NCBI GenBank assembly: GCA_018223035.1
Contig: JAAEZD010000007.1
Coordinates: 124,001 to 188,000, forward strand
Reading direction: 5' to 3'
Source of the DNA: Heliomarina sp018223035
GTDB taxonomy: Bacteria; Pseudomonadota; Alphaproteobacteria; Rhodobacterales; Rhodobacteraceae
Length of the DNA stretch: 64,000 bases
Shown here: positions 24,485-33,342 of the stretch, one piece after another
Position numbering within the stretch: position 1 is the first letter of the stretch
Layout: every line of letters begins with the position of its first letter
Made by a program: the position numbers and the translations under genes
The notes under the pieces: generated by a model
The model's database searches: none
The model's input: the letters and a program-made list of their open reading frames with translations, nothing else
What the model was told of the DNA's origin: nothing

Positions 24485-27087
24485 GCACGAGCACCACATG
24501 CCCCTATTGCGGCGTCGGCTGCGGGGTTCTGGCCGCGCCCGACGGTACGATCAAGGGCGACCCAAAGCATCCGGCCAATCTCGGCCGGCTCTGTTCCAAA
24601 GGCGCGGCGCTGGGCGAGACGATTGACCTCAAGGGCCGTCTTCTCGCCCCCCGCATCGCTGGTAAGGACGCAAGCTGGGACGCCGCTCTCGATCTCATAG
24701 CGACCCAGTTCAGCGCCGCGATCCGCGCCTACGGGCCGGACTCGGTCGCCTTCTACGTCTCAGGCCAGTTGCTGACCGAGGATTACTATGTCTCCAACAA
24801 GCTGATGAAGGGTTACATCGGCTCGGCGAATATCGACACGAATTCAAGGCTTTGCATGGCCTCTTCGGTGGCGGGGCACAAACGCGCCTTTGGAACGGAC
24901 ACCGTCCCCGGCACCTATGAAGACCTCGAACAGGCCGATCTGATCGTGCTGGTCGGCTCCAACCTCGCGTGGTGCCACCCGGTCCTGCACCAGCGTATCT
25001 CGGCGGCCAAGGCCGCGCGGCCCCACATGCGCGTCATCAATATCGATCCGCGCCGCACGGCCAGCTCGGACCTTGCCGACCTGCACCTGCAAATCGCGCC
25101 TGACGGTGACGCCGCGCTCTTCAACGGGCTGCTGGCGCATCTCGCCAAGACTGGCCGCCTAGACCACACCTACCTCACCGAGCACGTGACGGGTTTCGAC
25201 GCGGCTCTCGCTAGCGCCCGCACCACCGATACCGCCACGACCGGCCTTACCCCCAATGAGCTCGCCGAATTCTACGCCCTCTGGGCCAGCACGGAAAAAA
25301 CCGTCACGATTTATTCGCAAGGGGTGAACCAGTCCGGCTGCGGCACCGACAAGGTCAACGCAATCATCAACTGCCACCTCGCGACGGGCCGCATCGGCCG
25401 TCCCGGCATGGGGCCGTTCTCGGTCACCGGGCAGCCCAACGCGATGGGCGGGCGCGAGGTTGGTGGGCTGGCCAATATGCTGGCCAATCATCTCGATATT
25501 GAAAACCCCGATCACCGCGCCGCCGTGCAACAGGCATGGAACAGCCCGACCATTTGCACGACGCCAGGTCTCAAGGCAGTCGACCTGTTCGATGCCTGCG
25601 AAAGCGGGCGGATCAAGGCCCTCTGGATCATGTCGACCAACCCGGCCGTCAGCCTGCCCGATGCGGACCGGGTGGCCCGGGCCATCGCCCGCGTGCCCTT
25701 TACCGTGGTGAGCGACATCATGGCACGCACCGACACCGGCGATCTGGCCGATGTGCTGCTGCCCGCTGCTGGCTGGGGAGAAAAGGACGGTACGGTCACA
25801 AATTCCGAACGCCGCATCTCGCGCCAGCGGGCCTTTCTGCCGGTGCCGGGACAGGCGCGCCCCGACTGGCGGATCATCTGCGATGTGGCTGCCCGCATGG
25901 GCTGGGCCGATGCTTTTGCCTACCACTCGCCTGACGAGATTTTTGACGAATACGCGCGGCTTTCCGCGCTGGGTCCAAGGTTTGGACGCGACCTTGACCT
26001 TACCGGCCTCGCCGGGCTGGGTGAGGCAGGCTACGAAACCCTATCCCCCGTGCAATGGCCGGTCCCGGCAACCGGGCAGGGGACTAAGCGCTTCTTTGCA
26101 AAGGGCGGTTTCTACCATGCGGACGGCAAGGCCCGCATGGTGGCGATCACCCCGCCCGAACCTGACAGCCGCGACGGTTTCCGCCTCAACACCGGGCGCA
26201 TCCGCGACCAGTGGCACACGATGACCCGCACCGGGAAATCCCCGCGCCTTGCCGCGCATCTGGCGGAGCCCTTCGTTGAAATCCACCCAAAGGACGCAGC
26301 CGAAATCGGCGTAAAACCCGCCGATATCGTCCGCATCAGCGCCACCAACGGCGGCAGCGGTCTCTTCCGCGCGCTTGTCTCGCCCAAGGTGCGCCGGAAC
26401 GAAATCTTCGCCCCGATGCACTGGACCCGCCAGCGCAGCTCGGCGGCATGTGTCAACAGCTCGGTCGGCGCGGTCTGCGACCCGGTCTCCGGCCAGCCCG
26501 CGCTCAAGGGCGCGCGCGTGGATGTCGCGCGGTTCGACGCCAAATGGTACGCCTTCGTTGCTGCCGATACCGACCTCATCCCCGGTTTCGCCTATTTCGC
26601 CGCCTCGCCGACAACCACCGGCGCCCGTGCCGAACTCGCCGGAACCACGGATATCTCAAAGGATGCGGAAACGGTGCTGCGTGCCGTGACCGGGATCACC
26701 GGCGGCACCACCAGCCAGTTCCGCGATGCGGCCACCGGCCAGACCCGCTTGGCGATCAGCGAAAACGGCATCCTGCGCGCGCTGCTCTTTGTGAGTAGCG
26801 ACCCGGTGGCGCTGGCCCGCTCCCACGCCATCGAGTTGATCGGGACGGAAACCCCGCCGCTTCAAGCGCTTACCGGGCGTCCCTCGGCGGATATGCCCGA
26901 CCCCGGCGCAATCGTCTGTTCCTGCATGTCGGTCGGCATCAACATCCTGCGCGACGCCATCGCCGCCGGGGCGCATGACGTCGAAACCCTTGGCAAGTCC
27001 ACCTGCGCAGGGACCAATTGCGGCTCCTGCAAACCCGAACTCGCGGCGCTCATCCTCGCGTCGAAAACCCCGCTCGCGGCTGAATAG
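24481..27087 (+). CDS. nasA: Assimilatory nitrate reductase catalytic subunit
   Basis: An 868-aa molybdenum bis-MGD enzyme that reduces nitrate to nitrite in the cytoplasm. The N-terminal 4Fe-4S motif is CPYCGVGCGV with the fourth Cys in LCSKG. The molybdenum ligand is expected to be Cys in NSRLCMASS (about residue 123). The C-terminus carries a BFD-like 2Fe-2S module (CSCMSVG and CAGTNCGSC), as in Klebsiella NasA. No export signal is present. It overlaps nirD by 4 bases and cysG begins 22 bases later. Electrons probably arrive through NirD. Confidence 0.95.
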   Translation: MSTSTTCPYCGVGCGVLAAPDGTIKGDPKHPANLGRLCSKGAALGETIDLKGRLLAPRIAGKDASWDAALDLIATQFSAAIRAYGPDSVAFYVSGQLLTEDYYVSNKLMKGYIGSANIDTNSRLCMASSVAGHKRAFGTDTVPGTYEDLEQADLIVLVGSNLAWCHPVLHQRISAAKAARPHMRVINIDPRRTASSDLADLHLQIAPDGDAALFNGLLAHLAKTGRLDHTYLTEHVTGFDAALASARTTDTATTGLTPNELAEFYALWASTEKTVTIYSQGVNQSGCGTDKVNAIINCHLATGRIGRPGMGPFSVTGQPNAMGGREVGGLANMLANHLDIENPDHRAAVQQAWNSPTICTTPGLKAVDLFDACESGRIKALWIMSTNPAVSLPDADRVARAIARVPFTVVSDIMARTDTGDLADVLLPAAGWGEKDGTVTNSERRISRQRAFLPVPGQARPDWRIICDVAARMGWADAFAYHSPDEIFDEYARLSALGPRFGRDLDLTGLAGLGEAGYETLSPVQWPVPATGQGTKRFFAKGGFYHADGKARMVAITPPEPDSRDGFRLNTGRIRDQWHTMTRTGKSPRLAAHLAEPFVEIHPKDAAEIGVKPADIVRISATNGGSGLFRALVSPKVRRNEIFAPMHWTRQRSSAACVNSSVGAVCDPVSGQPALKGARVDVARFDAKWYAFVAADTDLIPGFAYFAASPTTTGARAELAGTTDISKDAETVLRAVTGITGGTTSQFRDAATGQTRLAISENGILRALLFVSSDPVALARSHAIELIGTETPPLQALTGRPSADMPDPGAIVCSCMSVGINILRDAIAAGAHDVETLGKSTCAGTNCGSCKPELAALILASKTPLAAE

Positions 27088-27109
27088 CCCAATCTGAAAG
27101 GACGCCGAC

Positions 27110-28522
27110 ATGAAGACATTCCCGATGTTCCTGCGCATGAACGGCCGGACGGTTGTGATCGCCGGTGGTGGTGAGCAGGCCGCGCAGAAATGCCGCCTGA
27201 TCCTCAAGACCGAGGCGACCATTCGCCTTCTGGCTCCGGCGCTCGATCCAGAACTCGGCGCCCTGCATCGCGCGGGCCGCGTCGAATGGGATGCCAGCCC
27301 CATTACCGAACAAAGCTTCAGCGGTGCCGCGCTTGCCTTTATCTGTACCGAATGCGCCGAAACCGATGCCGCGCTGCACGCTCTGGCCCGCGCCGCCGGG
27401 GTGCTGGTCAACGTCGTCGACCGACCCGATCTTTGCGAGGCGATCACCCCCTCCATCGTTGACCGTGACCCGGTGGTTGTCGCTATCGGCACCGAAGGCA
27501 CCGCGCCTGTTCTGGCCCGCCAGATCAAGACCCGGCTGGAGGAAACGCTCGAACCGCGTCTGGGCGACCTTGCGGCGCTTGCAGGCCGGCTCCGCGACCT
27601 CGCGGCAACGCGCCTCTCCCCTCGCGCGCGCCGCGACCTCTGGGCGTGGGTGTTTGGAGGAGAGGTCCGCCGCACCCATGCCCGGGGACTAGAGGCCCAT
27701 GCCGCCCTCAAGATCAAACAGGCCATCGAAACCGGCGAGATCCCGACCGAATGCACCGCGCCGGTGGCGCTGGTCGGGGCAGGGCCGGGGTCGAGCGACC
27801 TGATCACCCTGCGCGGCGTCAAACGCCTGCAAGAGGCCGATATCATCTTTTACGACCGGCTGATCGACCCGGAAATCCTTGAACTCGCCCGCCGCGATGC
27901 CGAACGTGTTTATGTGGGCAAGGCACCGGGCTGCCATTCATGGCCGCAGGACCGTATCAACAGCGTGCTGGTCTCTGCCGCCCGTCAGGGCAAACGCGTG
28001 GTGCGCCTGAAATGCGGCGATCCCGGCGTCTTTGCGCGCGGCGCCGAAGAGGCCGACGCCCTGCGAGAGGCCGGCATCGACTATGAAATCGTCCCCGGCG
28101 TGACTGCAGCGAGTGCAGCAGCAGCGGCGCTTGGTGGTTTCCTCACCGAACGCGGACGCACGGATTCGCTCGTCCTCACCACCGCGCGGCGGCGCGAGGG
28201 GGATGAAGGCGCCGACTGGCTTTCCCATATCCGGCAGGGAAGCAACGTCGCGGTATACATGGGCGTGCAGGCCGCGCCCGAGATTCAGGCCGCGCTGGAA
28301 GAGGCCGGTCTGGCCGATGCGGTCGCGGTCCGGATCGTGAGCAACGCGCAGCGCGCCAACCAGCAGATCGTGACCTGCCGCGCCGATGCGCTGGCGGACA
28401 CGATCACGCGCGAGAACGTGGCCAACCCCGCGATCATCTTCCTCACACAGGATCGTCCGGCCACGGTTGCCCATCGCCCCCTGCCAATGCGTACGGCACC
28501 GGATCTCTCTGTCGTGGCCTGA
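27110..28522 (+). CDS. cysG: Sirohaem synthase, trifunctional CysG
   Basis: A 470-aa enzyme making sirohaem from uroporphyrinogen III. The N-terminal part (1-200) is the precorrin-2 dehydrogenase/ferrochelatase (MFLRMNGRTVVIAGGG). The C-terminal part (about 215-460) is the uroporphyrinogen methyltransferase (VALVGAGPGSSDLITLRG and CGDPGVFARG). AAAGGA precedes the ATG. As last gene of the nas operon it supplies the NirB cofactor, so a second copy for sulfite reductase may exist elsewhere. Confidence 0.94.
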   Translation: MKTFPMFLRMNGRTVVIAGGGEQAAQKCRLILKTEATIRLLAPALDPELGALHRAGRVEWDASPITEQSFSGAALAFICTECAETDAALHALARAAGVLVNVVDRPDLCEAITPSIVDRDPVVVAIGTEGTAPVLARQIKTRLEETLEPRLGDLAALAGRLRDLAATRLSPRARRDLWAWVFGGEVRRTHARGLEAHAALKIKQAIETGEIPTECTAPVALVGAGPGSSDLITLRGVKRLQEADIIFYDRLIDPEILELARRDAERVYVGKAPGCHSWPQDRINSVLVSAARQGKRVVRLKCGDPGVFARGAEEADALREAGIDYEIVPGVTAASAAAAALGGFLTERGRTDSLVLTTARRREGDEGADWLSHIRQGSNVAVYMGVQAAPEIQAALEEAGLADAVAVRIVSNAQRANQQIVTCRADALADTITRENVANPAIIFLTQDRPATVAHRPLPMRTAPDLSVVA

Positions 28523-28610
28523 TAGGCCCGGCACTACCCCCGCGCTTTCCAGTGGCGGATCCGCTTTTTTCGCGCTAGGCAAAGGACATGCGCAATAATG
28601 GATCCGCACC

Positions 28611-30026
28611 TTGTCGCTGACGGTCATCTGGTCCGCCTTTCTCGGGGTACTCGCCGTCATCATTGTCGGCCTCTGCGTCTGGCGTGCGATCAGCTCGGCC
28701 CGGACGCCTCAGGGCGCGGTGGCATGGGTGATCTTCCTGCTGGCCGCCCCGTGGTTCGGCGTGCCCGCCTATATGATCTTTGGCCATCACAAGCTGCATT
28801 CCTATACCGAATCCCGCCGCCGCTCGCGCCGGTTGATCAGCGAACGCCTCTCGGCGGAACCGGTCTCGCCCGATTCCGCCAACCCCGACTCGCGGCTTTA
28901 TCGTTTCGAACGGCTGGTGCGGATGCCGGTGGTCGCCGGTAACGATGTGCGCCTGTTGATCGACGGGGAAGAGACCTTTAACGCGATCTTTGCGGCCATC
29001 GACGCGGCTAAGACCTATGTCCTCATTCAATTCTACACCATCGCCGACGACGATCTTGGCAATGCGCTGGCCGACCGGCTGATTGCAGCGGCCGAGCGTG
29101 GCATAAAAGTGCGTGTGATCTGCGATGGGGTCGGCAGCTACGGGCTGCCCCGAAGCTACCAGCAAAGGCTGGTCGAAAACGGCGTGCGTTTTCTCGACCC
29201 CGGCGAGAACCGTGGCCCCAGCTCGCGCCGCCACATCAATTTCCGCAACCACCGCAAGACCGTCATCATCGACGGCAGCATCGGGTTCATCGGCGGCCAT
29301 AACGTGTCGGATACCTATGTCGGCGCAGATTCGCATTACGGGCATTGGCGCGACACCCATCTCGCCTTGCGCGGCCCCGTGGTCAGCCAGCTCCAGCTTG
29401 GCTATGCCGAAGACTGGCACTGGGCCTCGGGCGATCACATCACCGACGATCTCATGTGGGCGCCCGAGGCCGAACCCGCCAATGTCGAGGCGCTGACCCT
29501 GCTGATGGGGCCCAGCGACGAAATCGACACGGGTGCGCTGTTCTATTTCTCGGCCATCAATGCCGCGCAAAGCCGGGTCTGGATCGCGTCGCCGTACTTC
29601 GTGCCGGATATCGATTCCCTCTCGGCACTCAAGGCGGCGGCGCTGCGCGGCTGCGATGTGCGGATCATGGTGCCGAATACGCCCGATCACTATCTCACTT
29701 GGCTCGCGGCCTTTTCCTTCTTCGACGAAATCCGCGCCGTCGGGGTCAAGGTCTATCGTTACACCAAGGGCTTCCTGCATCAGAAAGTCGTGCTCATAGA
29801 CGACGATGTTGCCGCAATCGGCAGCGCAAATTTCGACAATCGCTCTTTCCGGCTTAATTTTGAATCCATGATTCTGGTCCATTCTCCCGAGTTCGCGCAG
29901 GATGTGGCCCGGATGCTGGAGGATGACATGCAAGACAGCTATCTGCTGGAAAAGAACCTTTCCGCTCAGAAACTCTATATCCGGATCGGCGCGCCGGTGG
30001 CGCGGCTGCTCAGCCCGATCCTCTGA
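28611..30026 (+). CDS. cls: Cardiolipin synthase, phospholipase D family
   Basis: A 471-aa inner-membrane enzyme that condenses phosphatidylglycerol to cardiolipin. Two N-terminal membrane helices (about 3-23 and 36-56) precede two HKD catalytic motifs: HRKTVIID (about 220) and HQKVVLID (about 393). The start is TTG: no ATG in this frame lies near, and TTG gives the usual hydrophobic N-terminus MSLTVIW. The downstream EEP-family gene begins 22 bases later and is probably cotranscribed. Confidence 0.91.
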   Translation: MSLTVIWSAFLGVLAVIIVGLCVWRAISSARTPQGAVAWVIFLLAAPWFGVPAYMIFGHHKLHSYTESRRRSRRLISERLSAEPVSPDSANPDSRLYRFERLVRMPVVAGNDVRLLIDGEETFNAIFAAIDAAKTYVLIQFYTIADDDLGNALADRLIAAAERGIKVRVICDGVGSYGLPRSYQQRLVENGVRFLDPGENRGPSSRRHINFRNHRKTVIIDGSIGFIGGHNVSDTYVGADSHYGHWRDTHLALRGPVVSQLQLGYAEDWHWASGDHITDDLMWAPEAEPANVEALTLLMGPSDEIDTGALFYFSAINAAQSRVWIASPYFVPDIDSLSALKAAALRGCDVRIMVPNTPDHYLTWLAAFSFFDEIRAVGVKVYRYTKGFLHQKVVLIDDDVAAIGSANFDNRSFRLNFESMILVHSPEFAQDVARMLEDDMQDSYLLEKNLSAQKLYIRIGAPVARLLSPIL

Positions 30027-30048
30027 TCGCAAGCACAAGGTCAGGGGT

Positions 30049-30732
30049 ATGAAGATCGTCAGTTACAATATTCGCAAGGCCGTGGGGCGCGACCGCCGTC
30101 GCCGCCCGGCGCGCATTCTTCAGGTTTTGAACGACATCGCAGGCGACGTGGTGATCCTGCAAGAGGCTGATCTGCGCCTTGGCGCACGCCCCTCGGCCCT
30201 GCCGCGCAACCTGATCGAGCGTGAGACGGATTATGTCGTGGCCGAACTTGGTACGGATGTCAGTCTTGGCTGGCACGGGAATGCGGTGCTGGTGCGGCGC
30301 GACCTGCCGATTGAGGCGACCGAACAGTTCGAGTTGCCGGGGCTCGAACCGCGCGGCGCGGTGATGGTCTCGGTGGCGGGCCTCGTGCTGGTGGGCGCGC
30401 ATCTCGGCCTGCTGCGCGTCTGGCGCCAGCGGCAGATGAACGCCATCCTCCAGCATCTTGGCGATCACCGGGATTGTGCGCTGGTCGCGGGCGATTTTAA
30501 CGAATGGTCCGGCTCTGCCGGGTTCGAACCGTGGGAGGGGCGGCTGAACGTGGTCTCTCCCGGTTTCAGCTTTCACAGCGCGCGACCCATCGCCCGGCTC
30601 GACCGCTTTGCCCATGGTCCGTCCCTGCGCATCGCGAAAATGGGCGTCGTGCGCGACGGTGCGGCGCGGCTTGCCTCGGATCACCTGCCGGTCTGGGCGC
30701 AGGTCGAAACGGTGGATGCTGTTAAAGAGTGA
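30049..30732 (+). CDS. Endonuclease/exonuclease/phosphatase family protein
   Basis: A 227-aa protein with the EEP fold signatures: SYNIRKAVG at the N-terminus, LQEAD (metal-binding Glu), GDFNEW (active-site Asp and Asn) and SDHLPVWA (catalytic His near the C-terminus). Substrates in this superfamily range from DNA to phospholipids. The position next to cardiolipin synthase hints at a phosphodiesterase acting on lipids, but that is inference. CAGGGG lies just before the ATG. Confidence 0.85.
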   Translation: MKIVSYNIRKAVGRDRRRRPARILQVLNDIAGDVVILQEADLRLGARPSALPRNLIERETDYVVAELGTDVSLGWHGNAVLVRRDLPIEATEQFELPGLEPRGAVMVSVAGLVLVGAHLGLLRVWRQRQMNAILQHLGDHRDCALVAGDFNEWSGSAGFEPWEGRLNVVSPGFSFHSARPIARLDRFAHGPSLRIAKMGVVRDGAARLASDHLPVWAQVETVDAVKE

Positions 30733-30779
30733 ACCACAAGCCCGGCCTCTGCGTATCATTCTGAAAGCAGGAGCCATTC

Positions 30780-31196
30780 ATGACCGTCATCATTCTTTAC
30801 ATCATCACCTTCGCCGTCTTTCTCGGGCTCGACATGCTGGGGCTTCGCTACATCGTAAAGCCGACCTTTGAACGTGACATCGGCGAGATGCTGCTCGACA
30901 GCCCGCGTTTCGGACCGGCCGTCGTGTTTTACGCCTTCTACGTGGCCTGCCTGCTCTGGTTCGTCAGCTGGCCCGGCATCACGCAGGACAAGCCGCTCCT
31001 CTGGGTGTTCGGTTCAGCGGCGCTGATCGGCGCACTTGGCTACGGGACCTACGAATTCACCAATCTCGCGACCCTGCAGGGGTGGAGCTGGCGCATGGTC
31101 GCGACAGACCTTACATGGGGCACCTTGCTGACAGGGACTTCGGCAACCATCGGCGTGCTGGCCACCCGGGCCATCACCGGTGGCCAGGCAGGCTAA
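30780..31196 (+). CDS. DUF2177-family membrane protein
   Basis: A 138-aa protein with about four membrane helices (4-22, 46-66, 76-96, 108-130), matching the DUF2177 family by the opening IITFAVFLGLDMLGL and the GTYEFTNLATL segment. The function is unknown. GGAG lies upstream of the ATG at proper spacing. Its stop (31194-31196) overlaps by 4 bases the end of the convergent znuB gene, which stops at 31193. Confidence 0.82.
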   Translation: MTVIILYIITFAVFLGLDMLGLRYIVKPTFERDIGEMLLDSPRFGPAVVFYAFYVACLLWFVSWPGITQDKPLLWVFGSAALIGALGYGTYEFTNLATLQGWSWRMVATDLTWGTLLTGTSATIGVLATRAITGGQAG

Positions 31197-31984
31197 CGCC
31201 GGGTCAGAGCGCCAAAGACGGTGGTGATGGAAAAGATCACCGCCGCCGCGCAGACAATGCTCGGGCCGGTGGGGGCGTCCAGAATGAAGGCCGCCCAAAG
31301 CCCGCCAAGCGCCGAACAGGCCCCGATCAGGCCGGCCACCACGGCCATCGCTTCGGGGGTGCGCACAAGCGGACGGGCCGCCGCAGCCGGGATCACCAGC
31401 AGCGCGGTGATCAGTAGAACGCCGACCACTTTGATCGCCACCGCGACCACCAGAGCCAGCGCCAGCGTCAGGCCAAGCTCTTCGCGTCGCGGATCGATCC
31501 CGCTTGCCCGCGCCAGATCGGGGTTCAGCGTCGCCATCAACAACGGCGACCATCGCCAGAAGGTCAGACCCAGAACCAGCAGAACGCCGCCCCAGATGGT
31601 CAGCAGGTCCATCTGGCCCACCGCAAGGATATCCCCGAAAAGGAAAGACATCAGGTCAAGCCGCACATCCGCCAGCAGCGACACCGCCACCAGCCCGGCG
31701 GCCAACGCGGTATGGGCGGTCACGCCAAGAACCGTATCGACCGCGTAGCCGCGCCCGGTCAAAAGCGTAACGCAGCTTGCCATCGCCAGCGCCGCCAGCA
31801 GGATCATCGGCACAAGCGGCAGGGACAGGGCCAGCGCCAGCGCCACACCAAGCACAGCCGCATGGGCCGTTGCCTCACCGAAATAGGCCATCCGTCGCCA
31901 TATCACGAAACAACCCAGCGGCGCGGCGGCAATCGCGACGCCGAGCCCGGCCAGCGCCGCGCGCACAAGGAAATCGTCCAGCAT
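31193..31984 (-). CDS. znuB: Zinc ABC transporter permease
   Basis: A 263-aa ABC-3 family permease with about eight membrane helices. It imports Zn2+ across the inner membrane with ZnuA and ZnuC. The family pattern is seen in PLGCFVIWRRMAYFGEATAHAA near the start (split: PLGCFVIW and RRMAYFGEA) and GVLLITALLVIPAAAARP in the third quarter. Its start codon overlaps the znuC stop. It is the last gene of the zur-znuC-znuB operon. Confidence 0.93.
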   Translation of the reverse strand: MLDDFLVRAALAGLGVAIAAAPLGCFVIWRRMAYFGEATAHAAVLGVALALALSLPLVPMILLAALAMASCVTLLTGRGYAVDTVLGVTAHTALAAGLVAVSLLADVRLDLMSFLFGDILAVGQMDLLTIWGGVLLVLGLTFWRWSPLLMATLNPDLARASGIDPRREELGLTLALALVVAVAIKVVGVLLITALLVIPAAAARPLVRTPEAMAVVAGLIGACSALGGLWAAFILDAPTGPSIVCAAAVIFSITTVFGALTRR

Positions 31985-32772
31985 CAGCGTCTGCTTTCGT
32001 GGTGGTGATGGTCGTGATCATGTCCGTGATGCCCATTTTCGTGGACATGATCGTGGCTGTGACTGTGCTGGTGGCGGTAAAGCGCGAGCGCGCCCTGCGT
32101 ACCGGAGCCAAACAGGGCCCGGTATTCCGGCGCGCTGGCGACGATCTCGGGCGCGCCCTGGCAACAGATATGCCCGTTCATGCAAAGCACCCGGTCGGAC
32201 GCCGCCATCACCACGTGCAGGTCATGACTCACCATCACCACCGCACAGCCCAGTTCCTCGCGGACGTCCGCGATCCGTTGGTAGAACGCGGCGGAACCGG
32301 GCTGGTCCAGCCCCTGCGTCGCCTCGTCCAGCAGCAAAAGCTGGGGACGTTCGAGCAGCGCCCGTGCCAGCAGAACGCGCTGCAACTGGCCGCCCGACAG
32401 GTCGGTCATCTGCCGGTTGCCCAGATCCGCTACCTCGGCCGCTTCCAGCGCTTCCTGCAGGCGCGCGCGTCCCGGATTGCGGGGCAGGGCAAGGAAACGC
32501 AGCACAGTCAGCGGCAGGCTCGCATCAATCGCCAGCTTCTGCGGCACATAGCCTATGCGCAGCCCCGGCGCGCGCCGGATTTCGCCGCTCTCAAGCGGCA
32601 CCGCCCCGATCAGGGCCTTGAGAAACGAGGACTTCCCCGATCCGTTTGGCCCGACAATCGTTACGATCTCGCCCGGCTGGATCGCCACCGACACGTCGTG
32701 CAGCACCATCCGCCCGTCCAGCCGGATCGAGACATGCTGCGCTTCGATCACCGGCGATGCGGCGGCACTCAT
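31984..32772 (-). CDS. znuC: Zinc ABC transporter ATPase with His-rich tail
   Basis: A 262-aa ATPase: Walker A GPNGSGKSS, signature LSGGQLQR, Walker B LLLLDEATQGLD. The last 30 or so residues are dominated by His, Asp and Glu (HSHSHDHVHENGHHGHDH and on), longer than in the typical enterobacterial ZnuC. The tail could buffer cytoplasmic Zn2+ at the transporter mouth, which is inference. It overlaps the zur stop by 4 bases. Confidence 0.93.
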   Translation of the reverse strand: MSAAASPVIEAQHVSIRLDGRMVLHDVSVAIQPGEIVTIVGPNGSGKSSFLKALIGAVPLESGEIRRAPGLRIGYVPQKLAIDASLPLTVLRFLALPRNPGRARLQEALEAAEVADLGNRQMTDLSGGQLQRVLLARALLERPQLLLLDEATQGLDQPGSAAFYQRIADVREELGCAVVMVSHDLHVVMAASDRVLCMNGHICCQGAPEIVASAPEYRALFGSGTQGALALYRHQHSHSHDHVHENGHHGHDHDHHHHESRR

Positions 32773-33248
32773 GCAGCGGCCCCGGCGCAGCTCGGACAGA
32801 GGCCCTCCGCTTCGACCACCACCTTTTCTATCGTGAACCCGGCGCTGGCCGCCGCCTGTCCAAGTCGGCCCTGTGCGATGCCCGTATCAGTCTCAGCCAC
32901 CGCCTTGCAGGTCCGGCAGATCAGAAAGGCCGGAACATGCTCGTGATCCAGATGCGCGCAGGCGGTATAGGCGTTCAACCCCTCGATCCGATGTGCAAGC
33001 CCATGTTTTACAAGGAAATCCAGCGCCCGGTAAACCACCGGCGGCTGCGAACCCAGCCCCTCCGAGGACAGCACTTCTAGGATGTCATAGGCGCCCATCG
33101 CCCGGTGTTCGTGTAACAGGATCTCAAGCACCCGCCGGCGCACCGGGGTGAACTGCAGCTTTTGCTGCGCGCAGATATCCGTCGCGATTCCAAGCGCGTC
33201 GGAAATACAGGCGTCATGGTTGTGTGAATCGAATCCGATGGTCTTCAT
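32769..33248 (-). CDS. zur: Zur, Fur-family zinc uptake repressor
   Basis: A 159-aa Fur-family protein with an N-terminal winged helix (LQFTPVRRRVLEILL, then PPVVYRALDFLV) and a C-terminal dimerisation/metal domain. The structural zinc ligands appear as CRTC and CPSC. Regulatory-site residues include CAHLDHEH. The genetic context (znuC and znuB downstream, znuA divergent) identifies it as Zur rather than Fur or Irr. It should repress both transcripts when zinc is plentiful, including its own. Confidence 0.93.
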   Translation of the reverse strand: MKTIGFDSHNHDACISDALGIATDICAQQKLQFTPVRRRVLEILLHEHRAMGAYDILEVLSSEGLGSQPPVVYRALDFLVKHGLAHRIEGLNAYTACAHLDHEHVPAFLICRTCKAVAETDTGIAQGRLGQAAASAGFTIEKVVVEAEGLCPSCAGAAA

Positions 33249-33287
33249 GTTCGGAATCTCCTCTCCGGGTCAATTTCACGTATTGAT

Positions 33288-33299
33288 ATGTTATAACAT
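33288..33299. promoter_or_regulatory. Palindromic Zur-type operator between zur and znuA
   Basis: ATGTTATAACAT is a perfect 12-bp palindrome in the 94-bp divergent region. The half-site ATGTTATA matches the established alphaproteobacterial Zur box core. It lies 40 bases from the zur start and 44 from the znuA start, so one site could control both directions. Confidence 0.75.
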
Positions 33300-33342
33300 C
33301 ACGGTTATCAAGCGGTCCTGTCGAAGAATAAGGAGACTCAGG

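Noticed and set aside
28554..28572. Hairpin-like GCGGATCCGC followed by TTTTTT after cysG
   Set aside because: Allowing a loop leaves only a 3-bp stem, so it is too weak to call a terminator.
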